Virus record (IMG/VR): IMGVR_UViG_3300025147_000439
Span: 1-37,582 of that record
From: a virus
DNA length: 37,582 nt
Direction: 5' to 3' (one strand)
The notes beneath the pieces are model-generated. The model ran no database searches, was not told the origin of the DNA, and worked only from the letters and a program-made list of their open reading frames with translations. Position 1 is the stretch's first letter. Every line of letters starts with the position of its first letter. This document shows positions 6,927-15,581 of the stretch, piece by piece. A program made the position numbers and the translations under genes.

Positions 6927-7722
6927 CACGCACCGACTTCCAGTCAAACGCCGCGAAGTCATCCACCGTGAGACCCGCAAAATCGGAAACGACGTCGTCG
7001 ACCGTCACCGTGTCATAGAACGCCACCAAGTCATCGACGGTGATCACGATGAGCGCGGTGTAAGGCTCCGGGTCATCCTGCAGCTCGTAAGACAGCGACC
7101 AAACGCGACGCGTCGATACCCCACCATCACCAGCAAATAGCAGATTCGGGGCACGCAAAATCAACACCAACTCGACCGCCGCAATATCCCGGATCTGACC
7201 ATTCGACCGCATTACGACCGGGGCCGAAGCGACTACCAACTCGTGGAGCTTCTTGGTGTTCTCCGCCGTAGTCAGGATCTGCCACGACCCACCACCATCG
7301 GACCCGATGTCAGTACGACCGACCTTCTTGCGCCGCCCAGGGATCTTCGTCAACTGGATTGCAGCCTCAGGCTCCCGAGGATCTCCGTTATCAACCCACT
7401 CGAAAGGAATCACCACATTGCCGCGCAGATCCTGAACCACAAAATCTGACGTGTAGGTCACCGTTACCGGTGGTGCAACATACACCTCGTCACCCACCGT
7501 GACGCGATACGTCACCGGCACGTTCAACGCGGACCTCGCATCAATGAGTACGACCTGTGTTCCCGATGAGACCCCCACACCACCAGGCACCGACCACGAA
7601 GAACCATCCGATGTAGTCCCCGCGACCGTGAACTCAATACCGTCATCGACCCCAGAAACAACCACTTGGACACGACGCGGATCTGTACCAGTCAGGACCG
7701 ATGCCACAATCGAAACTGCCAT
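6919..7722 (-). CDS. Minor tail protein (distal-tail-like)
   Basis: 267 aa directly after the tape measure gene (2-bp gap), where actinophages place the distal tail protein. Beta-rich: an Ig-like N-terminal domain (VQVVVSGVDDGIEFTVAGTT, TYRVTVGDEVYVAP) and a C-terminal domain with RRVWSLSYELQDDPEPY. The last 35 residues contain a short repeated TVDD motif (four copies: ITVDDLVAFYD, VTVDDVVSDF, LTVDDFAAFD). Role inferred from gene order. Confidence 0.72.
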   Translation of the reverse strand: MAVSIVASVLTGTDPRRVQVVVSGVDDGIEFTVAGTTSDGSSWSVPGGVGVSSGTQVVLIDARSALNVPVTYRVTVGDEVYVAPPVTVTYTSDFVVQDLRGNVVIPFEWVDNGDPREPEAAIQLTKIPGRRKKVGRTDIGSDGGGSWQILTTAENTKKLHELVVASAPVVMRSNGQIRDIAAVELVLILRAPNLLFAGDGGVSTRRVWSLSYELQDDPEPYTALIVITVDDLVAFYDTVTVDDVVSDFAGLTVDDFAAFDWKSVRDA

Positions 7723-7723
7723 G

Positions 7724-10666
7724 TCAGCCCCTTCCCCTCAATGCGCTCTTACGTACACCCGAAGCTGCGCCCCGTTCGCTCTGCACCACCGTGCGAATCA
7801 CGGCATCGAAAGCCTGGCCGCCAATATCAACCACCACTTTGGAGCCCTCGAGCATCCCGGCCATCGAGACGTTGACATTCGGTGAGGCGCTGCCGATCAT
7901 CGGGAACGTGGTTCCCGTGGCAGACCCACCATCAGCAAGGCCTCGCGCCATGAGAATCTGCATCAGGCTTCCTGTGTCGGCGTTGTTGATCGCATCCATG
8001 CCGCGGGTTCCCCAGAACGAGTGCGCCGCGGCCTTGACCATGTACTCGCCGTCGGATGCCCAAATCGGCACGTCGTCGGAAACTGATGTTCCCGGCCCGT
8101 GGATCGCCCCACCCCCTGCGAACGTCGACCCGCCATGCGTCGAGTACCCCTCAATTGCGTAGCGTGTCGAACCTGGAATCCTCCTGATCGCATCATTCAA
8201 CGCATTCACCTGCGATAGCGCCGTCGCTAAACCTGGCGTCTCGAACGGCGTATATACCGCAGTGGGGATGAGGTTCATTTTGTCGGCCAACGCGGCTGCC
8301 TCGTCAGCGGTAAGCCCCATCTGGATGGCTGAGTTGATAAAGGCCTGGCGGCCCTCCTCCATCCGGTTGTAGAGCTCACCAGCGCCAACACCGGCTGCGT
8401 CTCCCGCTTCAAGCCATGCGAATGTCGAATCAACCAGATTGGACAGCGCATCACGGTTATCGCGGCCCGCCTGAGTGTGTTCATTCAACGTCGCGGCGCC
8501 CTCGATGAGCGCACCGTTCTCGTCGTAGAGTGCTGCGGTTGCGCCATCGACAGCGTCGGCATAGTTCGTAAGCGCGTCGAACTCGTTGAGTGCAATCCCC
8601 GCAGCCTCATGCTGAGCATCAATCTGCGCGGTTAGCGCCTCGACATATGACTGCGTCGCATCCGTTGCATCATCCGTGGCACTTGTCCCGACCGTTGTGC
8701 TATCGATCGCGGCGTCAGTACTCACCTTGATCTTGCCCGTCGCGAGCGCGAGGAGGGTGGCGTCGTCCGCTGCGAGTCCTTGTGCGGTTGCCTGTTCTGT
8801 GAGTGCGTCTCGGAACTTTGGTAGGGCGTCGAGCACGGTTGCGAAGTCTTCGTCGGATACGGCACCGAAGCCTTCGGCGAGGAGTTGGAACTGCTTCTGG
8901 GAGGAAGTCAGGTCGATGGCGGCGAATCCGGCGAGGGCGTCGTCCATGACGCGTATTTCGTCGGCGGCTTTGACTACGGAGTCTCCTGCACCGAAGAGGG
9001 TGCTGACGGTGTTGCCGACCCAGTCAGCTGCTGATGCGCCGAATTGCCACCAGGGCTTGCCCTGCATGTCGTCGGCGATCTTGTTGAAGCCGGTCATGTT
9101 CGCGCCGACATTGATCATTGATTCGGAGAGGAGGTCTGCCCCGTCGGCTGCAGTGGCGAGTTGGTTGCGAACATCGACCAGGCTCGGTGAAGCATCAGTA
9201 AGTGCGTCGATGCCCTGCTTGGCTGCGACCGCGACTGCTATGAACGCGCCCGCGAGCCCCGCATAGCCTGCTGCCTTTGAAAGACTTGCGAGCCTAGCCG
9301 TCGCGCGAGGCGAGATGAGTCCAAGCTGGGTTAGTGACCCTACCGTCTCGACAACTCTTGGAAACAGCAACAGGAACCCACCCGCCGCAAGAGCAGCTCC
9401 TGTCGTCACTCCGCCAAGGCCCGCGACGGCCTTCTTGACGGGCTCCGGCAGGCCTGCGAACCACTCGGAGACGTCTGCGACCCCTGTCGCGAGGGAGGCG
9501 AGCATGGGCAAGAGTTCCTCGCCGATGGTGATCGCTGCTTCGTTCAGCGCGTTGCGAGCGATCGCGATCTTCGCCTCTGTGGTGTCGTACCGCTTGTTCG
9601 CTTCCTCCACGAGCGCCGTGTTGTCTTCCCACGCCGTACTTGCGAGCGCCAACTGGTCGGTGAGGAGCCCGTGTGCTGAGCCGAGGGAGAGCACAGACCT
9701 CTTAAGGCGCTCGTCGGCGAGGCCCAGGTTGTCGAAGATCGCTGTTGTCGACTGGCCAGAGGATGACATGCGACCCATGCCCTCGATGAATGACCCGATC
9801 GCTCCTGCTGCGTCCTGCTCGAAAGCGCGCTGGAATTCTTCCGTCGAAACTCCCGCTACTTGTGCGAACGTCTCGAGGTCGTCACCGCCATCTTTCACGG
9901 CGTCCGAAATTGACGTCATGACCTTCGAGATTGCCGTGCCTGCGGCCTCCGAGGGCACACCCACGGAGGTGAGTGCTGATGCGAACGCTAGTACCTGCGA
10001 CTCGGAAAGCCCTGCCTGCTTGCCCGCTGCGGCAAGGCGAAGGCCTAAGTCGACGATCTCGGCTTCCGTCGTAGCCGAGTTGTTGCCGAGGTCCACGATC
10101 GTCGCGCCCATTCGGGCAATATCCGAGATAGACGTGCCCATGATGTTCGCCATCCGGGCAATCGACGTCGCTGCTTCCTCAGCGGAGAGGTTCGTGGTCT
10201 GACCGAGGTCGATCATCACGCGCGTGAACGCGGCCACATCCTTGACCTTGACGCCCAGTTGTCCCGCGGCCGCTGCCACATTCGCGATCTCTGTCTGGGA
10301 GGCGGGCAGCACCAACGCCATCGCGCGCAAATCGTCCTGCAACGTCGCGAGCTCATCGTGCGTACCATCGACGGTCTTGAGAACCCCAGCCCAGGCCGCC
10401 TCCCAATCGATCGCCGCGCGCGCCGAGAACACGAGCGCCGCGGCGCCTGCCGCACCAAATAGCGTGAGGGCCCGACCCGACTTCTCCCACGCCTCACGGT
10501 TTGTGTTCGCCGAATGGATCATCCGGCCCGTGGTGGACGTGATCTTGTTGCCATCACGGTCAAGGAACGCCGCAGTCTTGGCCGACTCTGCACGGATGTC
10601 AGCCATCGCGGACTTGTAACCCTGATACTCCGCCCGGATTTTGACGGCTATCGTCCGTTCAGACAT
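7724..10666 (-). CDS. Tail tape measure protein (TP901-like)
   Basis: 980 aa; sets tail length and is ejected with DNA. ATG 10666 follows GGGAGGT. The TP901 core is visible at residues 120-330 (LGQTTNLSAEEAATSIARM, LSESQVLAFASALTSVGVPSEAAGTAISKVM). Hydrophobic segments occur near residues 68-85 and 410-435 and in AAGYAGLAGAFIAVAVAA, as expected for a protein that inserts in the host membrane. At about 0.15 nm per residue the predicted tail is near 145 nm. It is preceded by the frameshifted chaperones and a reverse-oriented insert. Confidence 0.95.
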   Translation of the reverse strand: MSERTIAVKIRAEYQGYKSAMADIRAESAKTAAFLDRDGNKITSTTGRMIHSANTNREAWEKSGRALTLFGAAGAAALVFSARAAIDWEAAWAGVLKTVDGTHDELATLQDDLRAMALVLPASQTEIANVAAAAGQLGVKVKDVAAFTRVMIDLGQTTNLSAEEAATSIARMANIMGTSISDIARMGATIVDLGNNSATTEAEIVDLGLRLAAAGKQAGLSESQVLAFASALTSVGVPSEAAGTAISKVMTSISDAVKDGGDDLETFAQVAGVSTEEFQRAFEQDAAGAIGSFIEGMGRMSSSGQSTTAIFDNLGLADERLKRSVLSLGSAHGLLTDQLALASTAWEDNTALVEEANKRYDTTEAKIAIARNALNEAAITIGEELLPMLASLATGVADVSEWFAGLPEPVKKAVAGLGGVTTGAALAAGGFLLLFPRVVETVGSLTQLGLISPRATARLASLSKAAGYAGLAGAFIAVAVAAKQGIDALTDASPSLVDVRNQLATAADGADLLSESMINVGANMTGFNKIADDMQGKPWWQFGASAADWVGNTVSTLFGAGDSVVKAADEIRVMDDALAGFAAIDLTSSQKQFQLLAEGFGAVSDEDFATVLDALPKFRDALTEQATAQGLAADDATLLALATGKIKVSTDAAIDSTTVGTSATDDATDATQSYVEALTAQIDAQHEAAGIALNEFDALTNYADAVDGATAALYDENGALIEGAATLNEHTQAGRDNRDALSNLVDSTFAWLEAGDAAGVGAGELYNRMEEGRQAFINSAIQMGLTADEAAALADKMNLIPTAVYTPFETPGLATALSQVNALNDAIRRIPGSTRYAIEGYSTHGGSTFAGGGAIHGPGTSVSDDVPIWASDGEYMVKAAAHSFWGTRGMDAINNADTGSLMQILMARGLADGGSATGTTFPMIGSASPNVNVSMAGMLEGSKVVVDIGGQAFDAVIRTVVQSERGAASGVRKSALRGRG

Positions 10667-10701
10667 GCGTTCACCTCCCGGTCGGAGTAGCCTCAGTCGC
10701 T

Positions 10702-11040
10702 ATGGAGTTCGTGATCTTTGTGATGGTTGGCATCGCTGGTCTTGGGGCCATCGGTATATGGCTGGCGATCGAGATGGCGCGCGGTGGTGGGCGTAACCTG
10801 CGCGAGCGCGATGAACTACTCGTCCGCAAAGATCAGGTGCTCGATGAGGTGTTCGATGGGCGGCCGATGGTGAGTTACCAGTCGACGATCCGCACGCTTC
10901 CACTCCCAGACGTGGTCGACGGGGCCGGCGTTCGGGGTTATGTCCTGGCGAGCAATACGAATATGCCCAACGGTGACCTCATTGAGGGTCGCGACCTGGT
11001 CTTTACTCGTCGGGAGTCTGGCCTGGCTTCGACGGCTTGA
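10702..11040 (+). CDS. Reverse-oriented small membrane protein, moron-like
   Basis: 112 aa on the strand opposite to the structural operon. The N-terminus is a clear membrane anchor (FVIFVMVGIAGLGAIGIWLAI) followed by a charged helix (RNLRERDELLVRKDQVLDEVF) and a small beta domain. Codon use on this strand is coding-like, and the opposing strand has no better candidate in the 336-bp gap between the G-T stop and the tape measure start. Its 3' end overlaps the G-T gene antisense by 38 bp. No Shine-Dalgarno is close to the ATG; TAGCCT (10688-10693) lies 8 nt upstream and could drive a leaderless message. Possible lysogenic-conversion or exclusion gene; no family recognised. Confidence 0.6.
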   Translation: MEFVIFVMVGIAGLGAIGIWLAIEMARGGGRNLRERDELLVRKDQVLDEVFDGRPMVSYQSTIRTLPLPDVVDGAGVRGYVLASNTNMPNGDLIEGRDLVFTRRESGLASTA

Positions 11041-11946
11041 AGCTCGGGTCAAGCTTCACTATCGGACTCGCGCCCTTCGGAGCGTTCTCGCCAAGTTTTG
11101 CCAAGTGCTTGTGCACCGCGAGCGCTGCGTAGTCGGTTTGCATCTCTACGAGCCACCATCCCTCGGTCTCGGGGTCGATTGCGTGTTCGAGCGGTGCGCC
11201 GTACTGGTTGTGTGAGCGCCGGTATAGGACGAGCGACTCGGCGAGGCCCCGGTCCTTGGGTGACCACTTTTCATAGTCGGACGGCTTAACGGACCACAGT
11301 GCGGCTGCCTCTATGGCGGTTACTGCCCCTTGGTGCCCTCGGAGCCACTCAACGATTTTGGGCGGGGCATCTCCACCTCACCGCGGGTCGCCTTCGCGAT
11401 GGCCTTGGTGAGCATCTCGATACGGTCAGGTCCGTACTCGCGGGCCCGCATGGCACGCACCTGGGCCACGGAAATGGTCTCCGTCGCACCTTGACCGGTC
11501 GTGATGCTGATCGTCGCCTTCGCGATGAAGTGCAGGTCGCGCTCGATCGCCTGACGCTCGGACTCCTTCACGAATGCGTCACGCTCTACCGCCCAAGCAG
11601 CCTTCGCTTTCGCTGGCGCGACCTTCGGCAACATTTGGGGGGCCATCGGCTCGGGGAACTCGTCCCGAATCTCCTCTGTCTCGTCAGGAGTCAAAGCCCT
11701 CACGATCCATGTCGACTTCGATGCCTCATACCTGGCCCACAGCGCCGCCTCATCCCGCTCGAGGTCCCGCATCGGGTTCGCTTCACCCATTGCGCGTTGG
11801 CCCGTCGTGGACTGGCTCTCCAGAATGTCGCGACGGGCAATCAAGTCGCGCATCTCATCCATGATCGCCTGGTCGGCGAACAACTCCACGGTCTCGGTGC
11901 GGGCAGTGCCGCTGTTGAGCCACTGATCAACAACAGAGTTAGACAT
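11003..11946 (-). CDS. Tail assembly chaperone G-T, -1 frameshift product
   Basis: Joins the G reading frame to an overlapping frame by a -1 shift at CCCAAAA (11356-11362), giving about 314 aa. After the shift the frame continues KIVEWLRGHQGAVTAIEAAA and ends at TAA (11003-11005). This frame has no usable start codon of its own near the junction, which supports frameshift-only expression. In lambda-like siphophages the G and G-T proteins coat the tape measure before tail tube polymerisation. The T part has a WWLVEMQTDYAALAVH segment and a Pro/Lys tail. Confidence 0.85.
11320..11946 (-). CDS. Tail assembly chaperone G
   Basis: 208 aa from ATG 11946 (MSNSVVDQWLN), located between the major tail gene and the tape measure, where siphophages encode the G chaperone. 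Helical and acidic/basic mixed, with DEMRDLIARRDILES and EEIRDEFPEPMAPQ segments. The 3' end overlaps the T frame and carries the slippery site 12 codons before the stop. Confidence 0.85.
   Translation of the reverse strand: MSNSVVDQWLNSGTARTETVELFADQAIMDEMRDLIARRDILESQSTTGQRAMGEANPMRDLERDEAALWARYEASKSTWIVRALTPDETEEIRDEFPEPMAPQMLPKVAPAKAKAAWAVERDAFVKESERQAIERDLHFIAKATISITTGQGATETISVAQVRAMRAREYGPDRIEMLTKAIAKATRGEVEMPRPKSLSGSEGTKGQ
11356..11362 (-). other. -1 programmed frameshift site CCCAAAA
   Basis: On the minus strand the zero frame reads C-CCA-AAA and slips to CCC-AAA, a textbook X-XXY-YYZ heptamer. It lies 12 codons before the G stop, and the -1 frame stays open for 117 further codons. 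Position and sequence match tail chaperone slippery sites of siphophages. Confidence 0.88.
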
Positions 11947-12071
11947 GTGATCCTCCACAGAATCATTGGGTATTGGTCCGGCCAAGGCCGGGGTGAGTAT
12001 CCACAGTGAGGGGTGCCCCATGGGGCACCCCCGCGCCGCCGCTGTGGAGACCAGCGACGCGGGGATGGTCG

Positions 12072-12578
12072 TTATGCGCCTGCGACGATGACCTTGTTGA
12101 GCGCCATGTCACTGATCGCGAGCGGGATGCGGTACCTGCGCCAGCCCTCACCGGTCTCAAGGATCGGGTCATCGGTGATCGCCTTGAAATACGAGTACTC
12201 GTCGTCTGCCGCGAAATCAGCAGAAGCGAGCTTCCCACCAGTGCGACGTAGCAGGTGAAGTTCGGTTCCCTTGACGTAGGCCGCCTGGAAAGCCGTCTCT
12301 TCGGTAACGTCTGGCTGGCCGCCCGACGTGAAGTACCTGAACGCGGTGATCTCCCCAGACGCGCCGGACTTGCCGAACGTCTCCGAACTGCGAGGCTCAC
12401 CCATGGCGGGCATGTTGATCTTGGACGACCCGGTTGGCCCCAACTGAGGGTCCGCAAGGATCTGCGTCGACCAGTCCACACCAGCGTTGGCTTCGGTGGC
12501 CGTGACGGCATTCTTACTGGCTGGTGCAGTCGCCAGGGAGACGAGCTTGTCGTCCTCATCCGCGAGCATCTTGGGCAT
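12072..12578 (-). CDS. Major tail (tube) protein
   Basis: 168 aa from ATG 12578; the upstream GAGGAG favours this over the GTG nine bases earlier. The chain begins with a tag-like MPKMLADEDDKLV, followed by a beta-rich domain (EITAFRYFTSGGQPDVTEE, ELHLLRRTGGKLASA, GWRRYRIPLAISD). The final AISDMALNKVIVAG resembles tail-tube proteins of actinophages. It lies between the tail terminator side and the chaperones, which is the normal place. Confidence 0.83.
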   Translation of the reverse strand: MPKMLADEDDKLVSLATAPASKNAVTATEANAGVDWSTQILADPQLGPTGSSKINMPAMGEPRSSETFGKSGASGEITAFRYFTSGGQPDVTEETAFQAAYVKGTELHLLRRTGGKLASADFAADDEYSYFKAITDDPILETGEGWRRYRIPLAISDMALNKVIVAGA

Positions 12579-12583
12579 GTGGA

Positions 12584-12850
12584 TCACTCCTCAGAGTCGG
12601 TGTCCCCGGCCTGCGCGGGGTTGGTATCGGTGGCCGCCACAGGGGCGGCCGGGGTCTCCACAGATCCCGCATGTGAACTGCGGGACGTCTTCTTTGGTTG
12701 CGGCTTTGGGGCCGCCGCCGGGTCTGTCGGCAACACGAATGCGCCACCGAAGATGTTCGGGTTGTTGATGTAGTGGGCGGGCACAGTGCGCGTCTTGCCG
12801 GTGTTCCTGTCCAGACCATCAACAAAGGCGGCCATCGGCTTGTCGGTCAT
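12584..12850 (-). CDS. Small tail-module protein of unknown function
   Basis: 88 aa immediately upstream of the major tail gene (5-bp gap). A folded N-terminal half (MAAFVDGLDRNTGKTRTVPAHYINNP) is followed by a disordered Ala/Pro/Lys/Thr-rich tail. Similar short proteins precede the tail tube gene in several actinophages. No function known. Confidence 0.72.
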   Translation of the reverse strand: MTDKPMAAFVDGLDRNTGKTRTVPAHYINNPNIFGGAFVLPTDPAAAPKPQPKKTSRSSHAGSVETPAAPVAATDTNPAQAGDTDSEE

Positions 12851-12908
12851 GAGAGTCTCCTTGTGACGTGCGCGAGCGCCCTCTAGGACGTTGCGAGTGG
12901 TCTTCTGG

Positions 12909-13304
12909 CTAGTTGCGCCAGGCTGTGTACCGGTAGGTGTCCGTTGCGGCGACCACGTGAGAGTCCGTAGTGATCCCCATCAGGTTGCGGTCAGCGAAAA
13001 AAGGGCTCGTGGCAGTGCGCCGGAGGTCAGTCGACCAGCCCTCAACAACGGGGTGTGAACGGTCTAAGAGCGCCGCCACCCGCTCGCCCACTGATCGAGC
13101 CTGGTCCTCATTCGCCCCGCAGTACTTCACCTGGACATAGTCGCGAATATCGCGATCACCTGCCATCGCTGCCTGTGTGGTCGCAAGGTTTGGTGCGGTG
13201 ACTACGACACGCTTGTCCGGTGCACTAGCGGGCACGTCCGTTCCACACACGAAGATGTCGAGCGGTTCGATGAGCGCCTTGATTGCGACCACGTGGTCAA
13301 CCAT
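12909..13304 (-). CDS. Tail terminator protein (gpU-like)
   Basis: 131 aa, mixed alpha/beta (IKALIEPLDIFVCGTD, KRVVVTAPNLATT, DYVQVKYCGANEDQARSVGERVAALLD). Size, fold pattern and location between the neck protein and tail tube genes match the terminator that caps the tail tube and contacts the head connector. Its start overlaps the previous stop by one base. Confidence 0.75.
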   Translation of the reverse strand: MVDHVVAIKALIEPLDIFVCGTDVPASAPDKRVVVTAPNLATTQAAMAGDRDIRDYVQVKYCGANEDQARSVGERVAALLDRSHPVVEGWSTDLRRTATSPFFADRNLMGITTDSHVVAATDTYRYTAWRN

Positions 13305-13696
13305 CAGAGGAGCCCCCCCGCCACATCTGCGAGCGCGCTGAGAAGCCCTTGCTCTTCCTCATCGAGCGCCGCCTGAGGGTCGCGCACGGTTCCGCCTCCG
13401 CCGTTGGGGGCACCGAAGTAGGCGATCCATGCGAGACCGCCGGCGTGACCCTTTCCGCGACCAATCACGGGGCCGATCGCTGCTGACACCGCGTCACGTT
13501 CCTCGAGCACATCAAAGTCGATGTCCTGGGCGATCTTGCGAAAGTGCGGGCGTTGACGCATGTCTGCGCGCATCGTGGCTTTGACGTTGACAGCGCCCTT
13601 CACCACGACGCTGCGGATCTCGGCCGCCATGTTCGTTTCAGCACGGTCTACAACTGCCGCGAACTCGCGGAAACCTGACGTGTCGATAGCGCTCAT
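13304..13696 (-). CDS. Tail completion / neck protein (HK97 gp10-like)
   Basis: 130 aa. Features include an N-terminal helix with VVKGAVNVKATMRADMR, resembling the basic helix of gp10-like proteins, and an invariant-type G-AWIAYFGAPNGGGG turn followed by an acidic tail. It overlaps the head-closure gene by ATGA. Position fits the head-tail joining module. Confidence 0.78.
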   Translation of the reverse strand: MSAIDTSGFREFAAVVDRAETNMAAEIRSVVVKGAVNVKATMRADMRQRPHFRKIAQDIDFDVLEERDAVSAAIGPVIGRGKGHAGGLAWIAYFGAPNGGGGTVRDPQAALDEEEQGLLSALADVAGGLL

Positions 13697-14103
13697 CGCG
13701 TCACCTCGTCGACGTACACACGGAAGGCGGTCGAAAGAGAATTTTGGGGAATGTCGGCCACACGAAACACACGTGATCCTGCAGCGAGCGACGGGTCCGG
13801 CGACGCGGTCACCGTCACGATGTCACCCACCTTGGGAAGGTAGTCATCGGAGACAGGAAATCGCATTGCTGTGCGCTGTACCGTTGTCGTCTTGGATGCC
13901 ACCTCGGGCGACGATTCGAACGGCTCATACGAGCGGAATCTGCACGGGTATTCCGTGACCAAGGTTTGCTTCGGCACCGTAATGTCACTCGTCTCAGGAT
14001 CGACAGTGCTGGCCGCCCCGGTAGGGCGTTCGATAGTGCAGCGATCCTTCATCCGACGGAGTGCCCGCCTGCGCCCGGCCCGGATTGCCTGTGGCATCAC
14101 CAT
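13693..14103 (-). CDS. Head closure / stopper protein (DUF6093-like)
   Basis: 136 aa with a very basic start (RAGRRRALRRMKDRCTIERP) and a small beta-barrel (PCRFRSYEP, TTTVQRTAMRFPVS, VGDIVTVTASPDP, SRVFRVADIP). This resembles the SPP1 gp16/DUF6093 stopper that seals DNA in the head before tail joining. It follows the head-tail adaptor gene. Confidence 0.8.
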   Translation of the reverse strand: MVMPQAIRAGRRRALRRMKDRCTIERPTGAASTVDPETSDITVPKQTLVTEYPCRFRSYEPFESSPEVASKTTTVQRTAMRFPVSDDYLPKVGDIVTVTASPDPSLAAGSRVFRVADIPQNSLSTAFRVYVDEVTR

Positions 14104-14111
14104 GACTCTCC

Positions 14112-14576
14112 CTAGAGGTAGTAGGGCGGAAGGATGGGGTCGCCCGTGAGTATCGAGTCGTCGAACGCCGGGAAGTCATCACGTGTCGTCGTGATCGTGC
14201 GCAAACCCCCGTGAAGATTCCCTGCGTATTCGGCGAGCAGCGACTTCTCGGACTCCGTGAGGTACACGCCGGCCTCTTGGACCTTGCGCGCACCGTAGAA
14301 GTCGTCTTCGCGCTCCTGCTCGTAATCGTCAGGATTGGTGTACTTACGGGCCGCGGCCTGCACACACACCTGCACCACCTCGTCGGGGATGTCAGCGACC
14401 ACGTCGGTCATGGCGAGGTTCAGCCAAGACCGCTTGGTCTCCTTCCTGACAAGGCTGGACGCCATGCGCAGCACTGCCTCCGCCCGCTTGAAAGCGGCAG
14501 AGTTCGTCGGGATCTCTTCCTCAATCCAGTCCGCAAGGGACTCGACGGGAGCGAGCGGAGGCAGTGGCTGCGTCAT
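14112..14576 (-). CDS. Head-tail adaptor (gp6/gp15-like connector)
   Basis: 154 aa, mostly helical (SLADWIEEEIP, SAAFKRAEAVLRMASSLVRKE, DEVVQVCVQAAARKYTNPDDY). Adaptors of this class dock on the portal and consist of a helical bundle with a C-terminal extension. It lies right after the major capsid gene. Confidence 0.82.
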   Translation of the reverse strand: MTQPLPPLAPVESLADWIEEEIPTNSAAFKRAEAVLRMASSLVRKETKRSWLNLAMTDVVADIPDEVVQVCVQAAARKYTNPDDYEQEREDDFYGARKVQEAGVYLTESEKSLLAEYAGNLHGGLRTITTTRDDFPAFDDSILTGDPILPPYYL

Positions 14577-14588
14577 GGCGCGAAACCC

Positions 14589-15539
14589 CTAGACGATCGG
14601 GGCGGCGAAGTGAACGGCGCGAACCAGCAGCGCCGACTCTCCGACACCGGCGAGGTCCTCGGCGGGCTCGAACACACCCGTGGTGGCGTCAAGCGTGCCG
14701 AAGTCCTTGGTGACGGATGTGCCGATCCACGAGTCGGTAACCACGCGGTCCTCGACCTCGTTGGGGTCGAACACGCGAACCACACGCGTTGCGAACCCTG
14801 CGAACGACTTCGACTCGCCCCACGGGGCGCCAGCAGGCACCTTAGGCGCGCGCGTGACGAGCGGGAACGCGGTGGGGTGGAAGAAGACCACCTCATCGGG
14901 ATCCAGCAACGGAGACGACACGGGCGTAAACCCGTAGATCGGCGGGAGCATTGCCGCCTGCAGCACGCTCGTGGTGCCCGACTCGCTGGCCTTCGTGAGG
15001 TTGTCCAGCTGAATCATCTCGGAGTCAACAGACGACCCCATGAGCGCGATACGACCCGTCTGTGGCACGTTCGCGTTGTTCATGAGGCGACGAGCCTCCG
15101 CGAACATGCCCTTCAGGTCGGCGTAGTCGGTCTCGAGGTCGTGAGCGTAGGTCGCGCCCTGCATCCCGGACACGACGCGCTCCTCGATGACGCGCGCGGT
15201 GGCGGACATCATGGGCTGGATGATCTCGGCACCAAAGTTCTTGATGTCGAGTTCCATCTGCTCGTCCGTGACAGGGATGTCGAGGTAGACGTCGGTGTCG
15301 AGCGTGACGTCAACCTTGCGTTGCTGCAGAGCCGACTTCGTGCGGGCCGCACCCGAGCGCAGTGCACGGGTCTTGGCCTTGGCATAGGCGGGAAGGCGGA
15401 CCGTGATCGTGTCGTCCTTGGCGCCGGCGAAGTCGCCGACACCATCCCGCCAAACCAGGCGGGGCACGACAAGCTCACGCTCGAGCAGGCCGAGAGCGGT
15501 ATTGACAACCACTTCCGGCTTGACAAAGGCGTTGGCCAT
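14589..15539 (-). CDS. Major capsid protein (P22 coat-like)
   Basis: 316 aa. The N-terminus (MANAFVKPEVVVNTALGLLE, then ELVVPRLVWRD) is characteristic of the P22 coat family, an HK97-fold group. Further matches are DTITVRLPAYAKAKTRA, an extended TDVYLDIPVTDEQ strand and a C-terminal VRVFDPNEVEDRV. A strong GGAGAA ribosome site precedes ATG 15539, as expected for the most abundant virion protein. The scaffold gene lies directly upstream. Confidence 0.93.
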   Translation of the reverse strand: MANAFVKPEVVVNTALGLLERELVVPRLVWRDGVGDFAGAKDDTITVRLPAYAKAKTRALRSGAARTKSALQQRKVDVTLDTDVYLDIPVTDEQMELDIKNFGAEIIQPMMSATARVIEERVVSGMQGATYAHDLETDYADLKGMFAEARRLMNNANVPQTGRIALMGSSVDSEMIQLDNLTKASESGTTSVLQAAMLPPIYGFTPVSSPLLDPDEVVFFHPTAFPLVTRAPKVPAGAPWGESKSFAGFATRVVRVFDPNEVEDRVVTDSWIGTSVTKDFGTLDATTGVFEPAEDLAGVGESALLVRAVHFAAPIV

Positions 15540-15581
15540 GGTGTTTCTCCTTGTGTTACGCCGCCCGCCTGGTGCGGATGG

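Noticed and set aside
10641-10669. TTGACG at 10641 as -35 of the gene at 10702
   Set aside because: The matching -10 position (CATGCG) is poor and the site lies inside the tape measure start region.
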